From Alphaproteobacteria bacterium MarineAlpha3_Bin3 (GTDB lineage Bacteria > Pseudomonadota > Alphaproteobacteria > Rhodospirillales > Casp-alpha2): DNA of 5,188 nt. Below the pieces are notes generated by a model, which did not search any database, was not told the DNA's origin, and saw nothing but the letters and a program-made list of their open reading frames with translations. The stretch covers positions 1 through 5,188 of the forward strand of contig PTLK01000148.1 in assembly GCA_002938075.1 (NCBI GenBank), read 5' to 3'. The translations under genes were made by a program, and so were the position numbers. Each line of letters begins with the position of its first letter. Positions within the stretch are counted from its first letter, which is position 1. Of the stretch, positions 1 through 5,188 are shown piece after piece.

Positions 1-10
1 ATTGAAAACC

Positions 11-16
11 GGAGGG
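11..16 (+). promoter_or_regulatory. Ribosome binding site of msrP
   Basis: GGAGGG lies 13 bases before the ATG at 30. It is a good match to the anti-Shine-Dalgarno sequence, but the spacing is longer than the usual 5-9 bases. No in-frame start codon lies closer to it or upstream of it within the window. The next in-frame ATG (residue 30) would delete the twin-arginine motif, so the start at 30 is kept. Confidence 0.6.
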
Positions 17-29
17 TAAAAACACCGCC

Positions 30-1001
30 ATGCTGGTTAAATTTTCCAAGGCTTCCGAGGTCAAACCGTCCGAGATCACGTCTAAGGCGTTCTACCTGGA
101 CCGCCGGCGTTTCCTGATGACGGCCGCCGTAGCCGGCGCCGGGGCGGCGTTCGGGACCATCGCGCCGCCGGTTTTCGCCGCCCAGGGGAACCCCAGGGTC
201 AAACTTTCCGGGGTTCAGAAGAGCAAGTGGACCCAGGAAGCCCTGGGCGAGGAGTTGACCGATTACGGCCCGATCACTAAGTACAACAACTTCTACGAAT
301 TCGGCACCGACAAGACCGATCCGTCGGAATATTCCCAGGACTTCAAGACCAAGCCGTGGAGCCTGACCATCGACGGCGCCGTCGAAAAACCGGGGGTCTA
401 TGACCTGGAGGACTTCCTCAAGCCGCACCAGTTGGAAGAGCGCGTCTACCGGATGCGCTGCGTCGAGGCCTGGTCGATGGTCATTCCCTGGGTCGGCATT
501 CCCCTGAGCGACATCATCAAGCGGGTCGGGATCAAATCGGACGCCAAGTACGTTGCCTTCGAGACGCTGCTGGACCCCGAACAGATGCGGGGACAAAAAC
601 GCCCGGTCCTGAAATGGCCCTACAAGGAAGGGCTGCGCATCGACGAGGCCATGAACCCGCTGACCATCATGGCGGTGGGTCTTTACGGCGAGGTGATGCC
701 GAACCAGAACGGGGCGCCGTTCCGCCTTGTGGTGCCGTGGAAATACGGTTTCAAGGGCATCAAGTCGATCGTCCGGATGACGTTCCAGGCGACCGAGCCG
801 CCGACCGCCTGGAATGTGGCGTCGCCCCGCGAATACGGCTTTTATTCCAACGTCAACCCGACCAAAAACCACCCCCGCTGGAGCCAGGCCAAGGAACGGC
901 GCATCGGCGATTTCCTGAAGCGCCCGACCCTGATGTTCAACGGCTATAAGGAAGAAGTCAGCCAGATGTACGCAGGCATGGACCTCAGAAAACTTTACTA
1001 A
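30..1001 (+). CDS. msrP: Protein-methionine-sulfoxide reductase catalytic subunit MsrP (YedY), Tat-exported molybdoenzyme
   Basis: MsrP is a periplasmic molybdopterin enzyme of the sulfite-oxidase fold. It reduces both R- and S-methionine sulfoxide in oxidised envelope proteins, with electrons delivered by the membrane partner MsrQ. The 323-residue product is the usual family length. A twin-arginine signal (R25-R26-R27-F28-L29) is followed by an Ala/Gly-rich hydrophobic stretch (about 31-50) and a plausible cleavage site after VFA (48-50). This fits export of the folded, cofactor-loaded enzyme. The family signature YRMRCVEAWS is present, with C144 in the place of the Cys that ligates molybdenum in E. 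coli YedY. The conserved NNFYEFGTDKTDP block (86-98) is also present. msrQ follows 33 bases downstream on the same strand, the standard two-gene arrangement. The promoter must lie left of the window, as only 29 bases precede the gene. No truncation or missing key residue is visible. Confidence 0.97.
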   Translation: MLVKFSKASEVKPSEITSKAFYLDRRRFLMTAAVAGAGAAFGTIAPPVFAAQGNPRVKLSGVQKSKWTQEALGEELTDYGPITKYNNFYEFGTDKTDPSEYSQDFKTKPWSLTIDGAVEKPGVYDLEDFLKPHQLEERVYRMRCVEAWSMVIPWVGIPLSDIIKRVGIKSDAKYVAFETLLDPEQMRGQKRPVLKWPYKEGLRIDEAMNPLTIMAVGLYGEVMPNQNGAPFRLVVPWKYGFKGIKSIVRMTFQATEPPTAWNVASPREYGFYSNVNPTKNHPRWSQAKERRIGDFLKRPTLMFNGYKEEVSQMYAGMDLRKLY

Positions 1002-1034
1002 CCCGAACCCGGCCGGATCATCTATAAGCCCCCG

Positions 1035-1712
1035 ATGACCCGTGAAACCGCCATACGCTGGGTCGCCAAGCCGCTTGTTTTCGCCTCGGCGCTGATACCG
1101 CTGGCCTGGGTCGCCTGGGCCGCCGTATCGTCCGGCCTGGGCCCGACCGGGCCGCTGGGCGCCAACCCCATCGAATACATCAACCGCTTCCTCGGCGACT
1201 GGACGATCCGGTTTCTGCTGCTGGCGCTGGCGGTGACGCCCGTGCGCGGGATCACCGGCTGGACCCCCTTGATACGCTTTCGCCGCATGATCGGGCTTTT
1301 TGCGTTCTTTTACGCCTGCATGCATGTGTCCAGCTACATCGGGCTGGATCAGTTCTTCGACTGGACGGAAATCTGGAAGGACATCGACAAACGCAACTAC
1401 ATCACCGTCGGCATGGCGACGTTCGTCCTGTTGGCGCCGTTGGCGGCGACGTCGACCAAGGGCATGATCAAGCGCCTGGGCGGCAAACGCTGGACCCGGC
1501 TGCACAAGCTGATCTACGTGGCCGGGATCATGGCGTGTCTGCATTTTTACATGATGCGCAAGGGGGTGCAGTTGGAACCGATCATCTATGCCAGCATCTG
1601 CGCCGTCCTGTTGGGATACCGGGTCGCGGCGCATTTGAAAAAGAAGGCCCGGGCCGGGAAAGCGGAAAACCCGGACCGGGCAGGCGCTGGCGCCGGCGCC
1701 GGTCATCGCTAG
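1035..1712 (+). CDS. msrQ: Protein-methionine-sulfoxide reductase haem-binding subunit MsrQ (YedZ)
   Basis: MsrQ is an inner-membrane b-type cytochrome of the ferric-reductase-like transmembrane family. It feeds electrons, from the quinone pool or a flavin reductase in studied species, to periplasmic MsrP. The 225-residue product shows about six hydrophobic segments, near residues 12-31, 55-70, 85-104, 121-138, 157-174 and 181-198. Likely haem-ligand histidines sit in the expected contexts: H97 (YACMHVSSY), H157 (RLHKLIY) and H170 (CLHFYM). The start follows msrP by 33 bases, which suggests co-transcription. No clear Shine-Dalgarno sequence precedes the ATG, so translation may depend partly on coupling. 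After the last helix comes a basic tail (LKKKARAGK) and then a low-complexity AGAGAGAGHR end, encoded by a GGCGCC-rich stretch that includes a perfect 12-base palindrome at 1689-1700. The stop overlaps that of convergent polA. Confidence 0.95.
   Translation: MTRETAIRWVAKPLVFASALIPLAWVAWAAVSSGLGPTGPLGANPIEYINRFLGDWTIRFLLLALAVTPVRGITGWTPLIRFRRMIGLFAFFYACMHVSSYIGLDQFFDWTEIWKDIDKRNYITVGMATFVLLAPLAATSTKGMIKRLGGKRWTRLHKLIYVAGIMACLHFYMMRKGVQLEPIIYASICAVLLGYRVAAHLKKKARAGKAENPDRAGAGAGAGHR
1709..1712. other. Shared CTAG: overlapping stop codons of convergent msrQ and polA
   Basis: The palindrome CTAG supplies TAG to msrQ on the + strand (1710-1712) and TAG to polA on the - strand (1711-1709). The two genes therefore meet tail to tail with no intergenic base. 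I see no hairpin with a T-run near the junction on either strand, so transcription of each gene probably continues antisense into the other unless it ends by a factor-dependent route. Confidence 0.95.
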
Positions 1713-4564
1713 TGGGCCTCGTCCCAGTTGTCGCCGAAGCCGGTATCGACGACCAGCGGCACGTCCAGGCGCGCGGCCCCCGACATCACGCCGCTCACCA
1801 GTTCGGCCGTCGCGTCGAGTTCCTTCTTCGGCACCTCGAAGATCAGCTCGTCATGGACCTGCAACAGCATCCGGGCCTTGAGCTTGGCGTCCGCCAACGC
1901 ATCCGGCAGCCGGATCATGGCGCGTTTGATGATGTCCGCCGCGCCCCCTTGGATCGGGGCGTTGATGGCGGCGCGCTCGGCCAAACCGCGCACGTTGGGG
2001 TTTTTCTCGTTGATGGAGCGGATATGGCACTTGCGCCCGAACAGCGTCTCGACGAAGCCCTTTTCGCGGGCCTGTTCCTTGGTCCGGTCCATGTAATCGC
2101 GGATGCCCGGGTATTTTTCGAAATAGGCGTCGATGTATTCGCCGGCTTCGGAATTGCCGATGCCCAATTGCCGCGCCAGGCCGAAGGCCGAGATACCGTA
2201 GATGATGCCGAAGTTGATGGCTTTTGCCTTGCGCCGGACCATCGGGTCCATGGCGTCCGTGGGCACACCGAAGACCTGGGCCGCGGTCATGGCGTGGATG
2301 TCCTGGCCGTCGTGGAAGGCTTCCTTCAGCGCATCGATGCCGGCGACGTGGGCCAGGAGTCTCAGTTCGATCTGTGAGTAATCGGCGCTCAGCAGCATCA
2401 TCCCCTTGTCGGCGACGAAAGCGCGGCGGATCTTGCGGCCTTCCTCGGTGCGGATGGGGATGTTCTGAAGGTTCGGATCGGATGACGCCAGCCGGCCGGT
2501 GGAAACGCCGGCCTGGGAATAGGACGTATGGACCCGCCCGGTGGCCGGATTGATCTGTTCCATCAGGGCGTCCGAATAGGTGCTTTTCAGCTTCGCCAAC
2601 TGACGCCAGTCCAGGACCCGGGCCGGCAGGTCGTGGCCGTGGTCGATCAGCGCCTCCAGCACCTCGGCGCCGGTGCCATAGGCCCCGGTCTTGCCCTTCT
2701 TGCCGCCGGGCAGGCCCAGTTCGTCGAACAGCACTTGGCCCAACTGCTTCGGCGAGCCGATGTTGAATTCGTGGCCTATCATTCGGTGAATTTCTTCCTC
2801 CAGGCCGCCGAGCCGCTTGCCGAAATCATCCGAGAGGCGTTTCAGTTCCTTGCCGTCGACGCGGATGCCCCGCCGTTCCATATCCCGCAGGATGGGCACC
2901 AGGGGGCGCTCCAGGGTCTCATAGACGGTGACCATGCTTTCCTCCACCAGGCGGGACTTGAGAACCCGGTGCAGGCGGCCGGTGATGTCGGCGTCCTCGG
3001 CGGCGTAATCCAGCGCCTTGTCTAGCGGCACCAGGTCGAAGGTCACACGCGCCTTGCCGGTGCCGGTAACGTCGGAATATTTGATCGTGTCCAAGTCGAG
3101 GAAAATCCTGGCCAGTTCGTCCATGCCGTGGCCGTGCAGCCCGCCATCGAGCACGTAGGACAGCAGCATGGTGTCGTCGATGGGCGAAACCTCGATGTCG
3201 TAGCGGGCCAGCACCTTCATGTCGTATTTGATGTTCTGGCCGATCTTCAACACCGAGGGATCCTCTAATAGCGGCTTCAAAAGCTTGATCGCCTTTTTCA
3301 TCGGCATCTGGTCCGGCGCCTCGCCTGCCTGCGCGGAGCCGGGGCTCCGCTTCGGCGAAGGCAGGCCACCATTCTCGTCGCCGTCCAGGTCGAGCGCCCC
3401 TTGCGCCGCCGGTTGTTTGTGGGCCAGCGGGATGTAGCACGCGCGGCCGGGTTCGATGGACAACGACACCCCCACCAGCTCGGCCCGCATGGCGTCGAGG
3501 GACGTGGTTTCCGTATCGATGGCTAAGACGCCGGCGTGTGTGGCCTCCTCGATCCAGGCTTTCAGCGCCTTTTCCGTCTGCACCAATTCATAACCGGTTT
3601 CCTGGACCGCCGGTTTTCCCTCCGGTTCCGGCGTCTCCGCCGCTTCGGTCCCGCCTGCCTGCGCGGAGCCGGGGCTCCGTTTCGGCGAAGGCAGGCCCCC
3701 GAAGCGGGCCTCGGTGGAAGCCAGCATCGACTTGAAGCCCTGTTCGTTGAGGAACGCCAACAACTCGTCCCTCTTCGGCTCCCTGACGGCGAAGGAACTC
3801 AATTCCTCGGTCACCGGCACGTCGTCGCGAAGGGTCACCAGCCGGCGGGAAATCCTCGCCAACTCGGCCTCGTTGATGAGGTTTTCGCGGCGCTTCGGCT
3901 GTTTGATTTCCCCGGCCCGTTCCAGGAGCGTCTCCAGATCGCCGTATTCGTTGATCAACTGCGCCGCCGTCTTGACGCCGATGCCGGAAACCCCGGGCAC
4001 GTTGTCGGACGAATCGCCGGCCAGGGCCTGCACCTCGATCACCTTGTCGGGTTCGACGCCAAATTTTTCCATCACCTCGTCGGGGCCGATGATCTTGTCC
4101 TTCATGGCGTCCATCATGACCACCCCCGGGCGGACCAACTGCATCATGTCCTTGTCGCTGGACACGATGGTGACGTCGGCGCCCGCTTCGATGGCCAGCC
4201 GGGCATAGGTGGCGATCAGGTCGTCGGCCTCGAAGCCGTCCATGTCGACACAGGCGACGTTCAGGGCCCGGGTGGCGTCGCGCACCAGATCGAACTGCGG
4301 GATCAGGTCTTCGGGCGGCGGCGGACGGTTGGCCTTGTAATCCGCATAGATGTCGTTGCGGAAGGTCTTGCGCGCACGATCGAAGATGACGGCAATATGT
4401 TCGGCGTCGGTGTCGTCGACCAGCTTCATCACCATCTTGATGAAGCCGAAGACTGCGTTGACCGGCGTGCCGTCGGGACGGGTCATCGGCGGCAGGGCGT
4501 AGTAGGCGCGGAAAATGAAGCCCGAGCCGTCGATCAGGAAAACGTGTTCGGGCTTTTTGCTCAC
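1709..4564 (-). CDS. polA: DNA polymerase I, full length with 5'-nuclease, 3'-5' proofreading and polymerase domains
   Basis: PolA is a cytoplasmic repair and Okazaki-fragment polymerase that removes RNA primers, fills gaps and proofreads. The 951 residues cover three domains. The 5'-nuclease (about 1-285) has D12, D62, the EADD motif (112-115), SSDKD (D137, D139) and GDSSDNVPG with a helix-hairpin-helix (183-200). The 3'-5' exonuclease (about 322-535) has DTET (D350, E352), QNIKYD (N444, Y447, D448) and YAAED (Y520, D524), so proofreading looks intact. The polymerase has motif A DYSQIELR (D728, E733), the O-helix R777, K781, F785 and Y789, and motif C VHDE (H904-E906). It ends in GDNWDEAH as in other PolA proteins. 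The start is GTG: an in-frame TGA lies at 4612-4610 with no start between, and the next ATG (M27) would lose D12. Only a weak GGGG (4581-4578) serves as Shine-Dalgarno sequence. Two 16-residue repeat-encoded inserts occupy 289-304 and 399-414. Confidence 0.98.
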   Translation of the reverse strand: MSKKPEHVFLIDGSGFIFRAYYALPPMTRPDGTPVNAVFGFIKMVMKLVDDTDAEHIAVIFDRARKTFRNDIYADYKANRPPPPEDLIPQFDLVRDATRALNVACVDMDGFEADDLIATYARLAIEAGADVTIVSSDKDMMQLVRPGVVMMDAMKDKIIGPDEVMEKFGVEPDKVIEVQALAGDSSDNVPGVSGIGVKTAAQLINEYGDLETLLERAGEIKQPKRRENLINEAELARISRRLVTLRDDVPVTEELSSFAVREPKRDELLAFLNEQGFKSMLASTEARFGGLPSPKRSPGSAQAGGTEAAETPEPEGKPAVQETGYELVQTEKALKAWIEEATHAGVLAIDTETTSLDAMRAELVGVSLSIEPGRACYIPLAHKQPAAQGALDLDGDENGGLPSPKRSPGSAQAGEAPDQMPMKKAIKLLKPLLEDPSVLKIGQNIKYDMKVLARYDIEVSPIDDTMLLSYVLDGGLHGHGMDELARIFLDLDTIKYSDVTGTGKARVTFDLVPLDKALDYAAEDADITGRLHRVLKSRLVEESMVTVYETLERPLVPILRDMERRGIRVDGKELKRLSDDFGKRLGGLEEEIHRMIGHEFNIGSPKQLGQVLFDELGLPGGKKGKTGAYGTGAEVLEALIDHGHDLPARVLDWRQLAKLKSTYSDALMEQINPATGRVHTSYSQAGVSTGRLASSDPNLQNIPIRTEEGRKIRRAFVADKGMMLLSADYSQIELRLLAHVAGIDALKEAFHDGQDIHAMTAAQVFGVPTDAMDPMVRRKAKAINFGIIYGISAFGLARQLGIGNSEAGEYIDAYFEKYPGIRDYMDRTKEQAREKGFVETLFGRKCHIRSINEKNPNVRGLAERAAINAPIQGGAADIIKRAMIRLPDALADAKLKARMLLQVHDELIFEVPKKELDATAELVSGVMSGAARLDVPLVVDTGFGDNWDEAH
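3323..3370 (-). repeat. In-frame palindromic repeat, copy in the polA proofreading domain
   Basis: This 48-base element encodes residues 399-414 of PolA (GGLPSPKRSPGSAQAG). Its ends form an 8-base inverted repeat, GCCTGCCT (3323-3330) and AGGCAGGC (3359-3366). Inside is a second perfect inverted repeat, GCGGAGCC (3333-3340) and GGCTCCGC (3343-3350). A third, CTTCG (3350-3354) and CGAAG (3356-3360), overlaps the other stems. By alignment from memory with E. coli PolA, the insert falls in the loop between the strand ending YIPLAH and the helix KAIKLLKPLLED, where E. coli has only HDYLDAPDQ. The APDQ residues follow the insert directly here (416-419), and the preceding stretch PAAQGALDLDGDEN is also extra relative to E. 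coli. The element has no stop codon in any of the six frames. Confidence 0.9.
3653..3700 (-). repeat. In-frame palindromic repeat, copy in the polA interdomain linker
   Basis: This second copy lies exactly 330 bases from the first and encodes the identical 16 residues at PolA 289-304. It differs at 2 of 48 bases: 3680 (T, against C at 3350) and 3698 (C, against A at 3368). Both changes are synonymous in polA (AAA/AAG Lys; GGG/GGT Gly). The inverted-repeat ends and inner stem are retained, except that the outermost inner-stem pair is disturbed by the change at 3680. It sits after the end of the 5'-nuclease domain (EARF, 285-288). It begins a disordered-looking Gly/Glu/Pro-rich linker that runs to about 320, a tolerant place for an insertion. 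Confidence 0.9.
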
Positions 4565-4749
4565 TTGGTTACCGCAACCCCGGAAAAATCTTTTTGTTTG
4601 TTCGGCCCCTCACCTTACCCACTTCAGCGTTGCGAGTCGAAGGGCCACCGGAGGGAATTTACCGGTCGTCCCTTGGCCGTCCCCTGGACGTTTTCCGGTC
4701 GCCGCCCCGCCATCGCCCGGTCTTCGTGAAATCGTTCGTATGTCGTCCT

Positions 4750-4773
4750 GAAGTCGTCATTGAGTCATCATTT
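4750..4773. repeat. Direct-repeat pair GTCGTCAT / GTCATCAT, proximal to polA
   Basis: GTCGTCAT starts at 4753 and GTCATCAT at 4764, 11 bases apart. A further imperfect unit, GTCGTCCT, starts at 4742, again 11 bases away. The 12-base word GAAGTCGTCATT (4750-4761) recurs exactly at 4837-4848. Spacing of one helical turn is typical of sites bound in tandem by OmpR/PhoB-type regulators. The regulator, if any, is unknown. Confidence 0.5.
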
Positions 4774-4786
4774 TTGCCGAGTGTTT

Positions 4787-4815
4787 TCGACCTAAGGCAT
4801 TGATTCTGCTACATT
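4787..4815 (+). promoter_or_regulatory. Possible rightward sigma-70-type promoter
   Basis: TCGACC (4787-4792) and TACATT (4810-4815) are separated by 17 bases and each matches four of six consensus positions. The arrangement resembles housekeeping promoters of alphaproteobacteria. No + strand gene starts within the window downstream of it, so it would drive either a small RNA or a gene beyond the right edge, or it is a chance match. Confidence 0.25.
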
Positions 4816-4836
4816 CCGGCCCGAAAAAAGGGCGGG

Positions 4837-4859
4837 GAAGTCGTCATTTGTCGTCATTT
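4837..4859. repeat. Direct-repeat pair GTCGTCATTT x2, distal to polA
   Basis: GTCGTCATTT occurs twice in perfect tandem at 4840-4849 and 4850-4859, preceded by GAA, so that GAAGTCGTCATT matches the proximal site exactly. The two pairs lie 87 bases apart, in the same orientation. They fall between the leftward promoter candidate and the polA start, so they could be operator sites or sites in the RNA leader. This is inference from repetition only. Confidence 0.5.
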
Positions 4860-4878
4860 CCCGGTTTCCGGCCCCGGC

Positions 4879-4907
4879 TTACGGCATTATTTCCATGGCT
4901 CCTCCTT
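4879..4907 (-). other. Strong Shine-Dalgarno sequence and five-codon reading frame upstream of polA
   Basis: Reading leftward, AAGGAGG (4907-4901) is followed after four bases by ATG (4896-4894), then GAA ATA ATG CCG TAA (stop ending at 4879), giving the peptide MEIMP. This is the best ribosome-binding match in the window, yet the frame closes after five codons. It lies about 20 bases inside the transcript predicted from the leftward promoter candidate. It could be a leader peptide, the start of a decayed gene, or chance. CCGG-TTT-CCGG (4861-4871) follows and can form a short hairpin. Confidence 0.3.
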
Positions 4908-4935
4908 GGTTGACCTCGGGATAAATTTCAAGGTA

Positions 4936-4964
4936 AATATACTCGATTTGTTCTCATATTTCAC
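4936..4964 (-). promoter_or_regulatory. Candidate leftward promoter in the AT-rich block, possibly for polA
   Basis: On the - strand GTGAAA (4964-4959; four of six -35 matches) and TATATT (4941-4936; five of six -10 matches) are separated by 17 bases. Transcription would begin near 4929 and run toward polA, about 365 bases away. A perfect TATAAT also occurs on the - strand at 4983-4978, but no good -35 box stands at the right distance from it. The setting in an AT-rich patch of a GC-rich window supports promoter function in general. The exact hexamers are uncertain. Confidence 0.35.
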
Positions 4965-5031
4965 GTGTATTTTTCCTATTATAAGAAATAAAAACCGGCA
5001 AGGAGAAAGGGCGGCTGGGTCGGGGATCGGC

Positions 5032-5139
5032 TTGAGGCTTGACGAAGATCAAGGCCTCGCCGCCCACTTCTACGGCGACGTGCGCGAGACGGTGTGCAAG
5101 GCGTGGGTGTCTTACGGGTTAGGGTGGGTGAGAGGTTAA
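5032..5139 (+). other. Coding-like patch of unknown nature
   Basis: In the frame TTG AGG CTT GAC ..., the codons from about 5053 to 5109 almost all end in G or C, as in the real genes of this window. The encoded run includes GLAAHFYGDVRETVCKAWV and closes at a TAA (5137-5139). The same frame upstream runs back through the AT-rich block and has no credible start. AAGGAGA at 5000-5006 has no start codon at a usable distance. I do not recognise the peptide. It may be a gene remnant, or a shadow of an antisense open frame, which is also free of stops over this stretch. Confidence 0.2.
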
Positions 5140-5188
5140 GGACGGGGACTTAATTGCGCCCGATCACGGGGTCGAGAGTCCGCTTACC

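Larger units (their letters stand above)
4565..5188. other. Region upstream of polA with no convincing gene
   Basis: No reading frame here has good start, ribosome-binding and coding signals together. Open stretches on the + strand at about 4594-4803 and 4906-5139 begin at TTG without a Shine-Dalgarno sequence. The base composition is mosaic: GC-rich to about 4910, strongly AT-rich from about 4920 to 4995, then GC-rich again to the edge. The proximal 300 bases contain GTCGTCAT direct repeats and small inverted repeats. The AT-rich block contains promoter-like hexamers in the direction of polA. If polA is transcribed from there, its mRNA leader is about 360 bases long. Nothing specific was recognised in 5140-5188. 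Confidence 0.7.

Noticed and set aside
1654..1700. CCGGG/CCCGG hairpin and GGCGCCGGCGCC palindrome at the msrQ end as a terminator
   Set aside because: Both lie within the msrQ coding sequence, are explained by GC-rich Ala/Gly codons, and have no following T-run.
1535..2377. 280-residue open frame on the + strand spanning the msrQ end and polA
   Set aside because: It overlaps two certain genes in another frame and is low-complexity in character, with no family resemblance.
3322..3700. The two polA repeats as a CRISPR array
   Set aside because: There are only two copies, 330 bases apart, inside a conserved coding sequence and read in frame. The sequence between them is proofreading-domain and linker code, not spacers.
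3536..4729. 397-residue open frame on the + strand opposite polA
   Set aside because: It is antisense to well-conserved polA codons, has no recognisable motif and its composition mirrors the polA codon bias. Long antisense frames are expected in GC-rich genes.
4594..4803. Short + strand open frame upstream of polA
   Set aside because: It starts at TTG with no ribosome binding site, and its peptide is unrecognised and composition-driven.
4819..4833. GCCC-GAAAAAA-GGGC as a terminator
   Set aside because: The stem has only four pairs, and no T-run follows the stem on either strand.
5111..5144. GGGTTAGGGTGGGTGAGAGG as an inverted partner of CCCCTCACCTTACCC at 4606-4620
   Set aside because: The match is partial and made of simple G/T-rich words, so it is not enough to define a repeat pair or element ends.

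Overview
The window is GC-rich apart from one AT-rich patch at about 4920-4995. It carries three complete, confidently recognised genes followed by about 620 bases with no convincing gene. The protein sequences and the GC-rich style fit an alphaproteobacterium, and a Rhodospirillales-like organism is my best guess. That placement is inference from sequence style, not from a phylogenetic marker.

Layout: positions 30-1712 (+ strand) hold the two-gene msrP-msrQ unit. It encodes a Tat-exported molybdoenzyme (MsrP, formerly YedY) and its haem-binding membrane partner (MsrQ, formerly YedZ). Together they pass electrons from the membrane to the periplasm to reduce methionine sulfoxide in oxidised envelope proteins. 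Converging on them from the right is polA (4564-1709, - strand), a full-length three-domain DNA polymerase I with every catalytic motif I looked for. There is no spacer between msrQ and polA: the two TAG stop codons lie on opposite strands of a single CTAG palindrome at 1709-1712.

The most striking structure is inside polA. Two almost identical 48-base palindromic elements (3323-3370 and 3653-3700), exactly 330 bases apart, are inserted in the reading frame and add the same 16 residues at two places. One lies in the linker between the 5'-nuclease and proofreading domains, the other in a loop of the proofreading domain. The element has no stop codon in any of its six frames. It behaves like the protein-coding palindromic elements known from Rickettsia, though its sequence is its own.

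The region upstream of polA (4565-5188) contains two pairs of GTCGTCAT-type direct repeats about one helical turn apart. It also contains a leftward promoter candidate followed by a strong Shine-Dalgarno sequence and a five-codon reading frame, a possible rightward promoter, and a short patch with coding-like base usage near the right edge. These upstream items are sequence-pattern inferences and much less certain than the genes.
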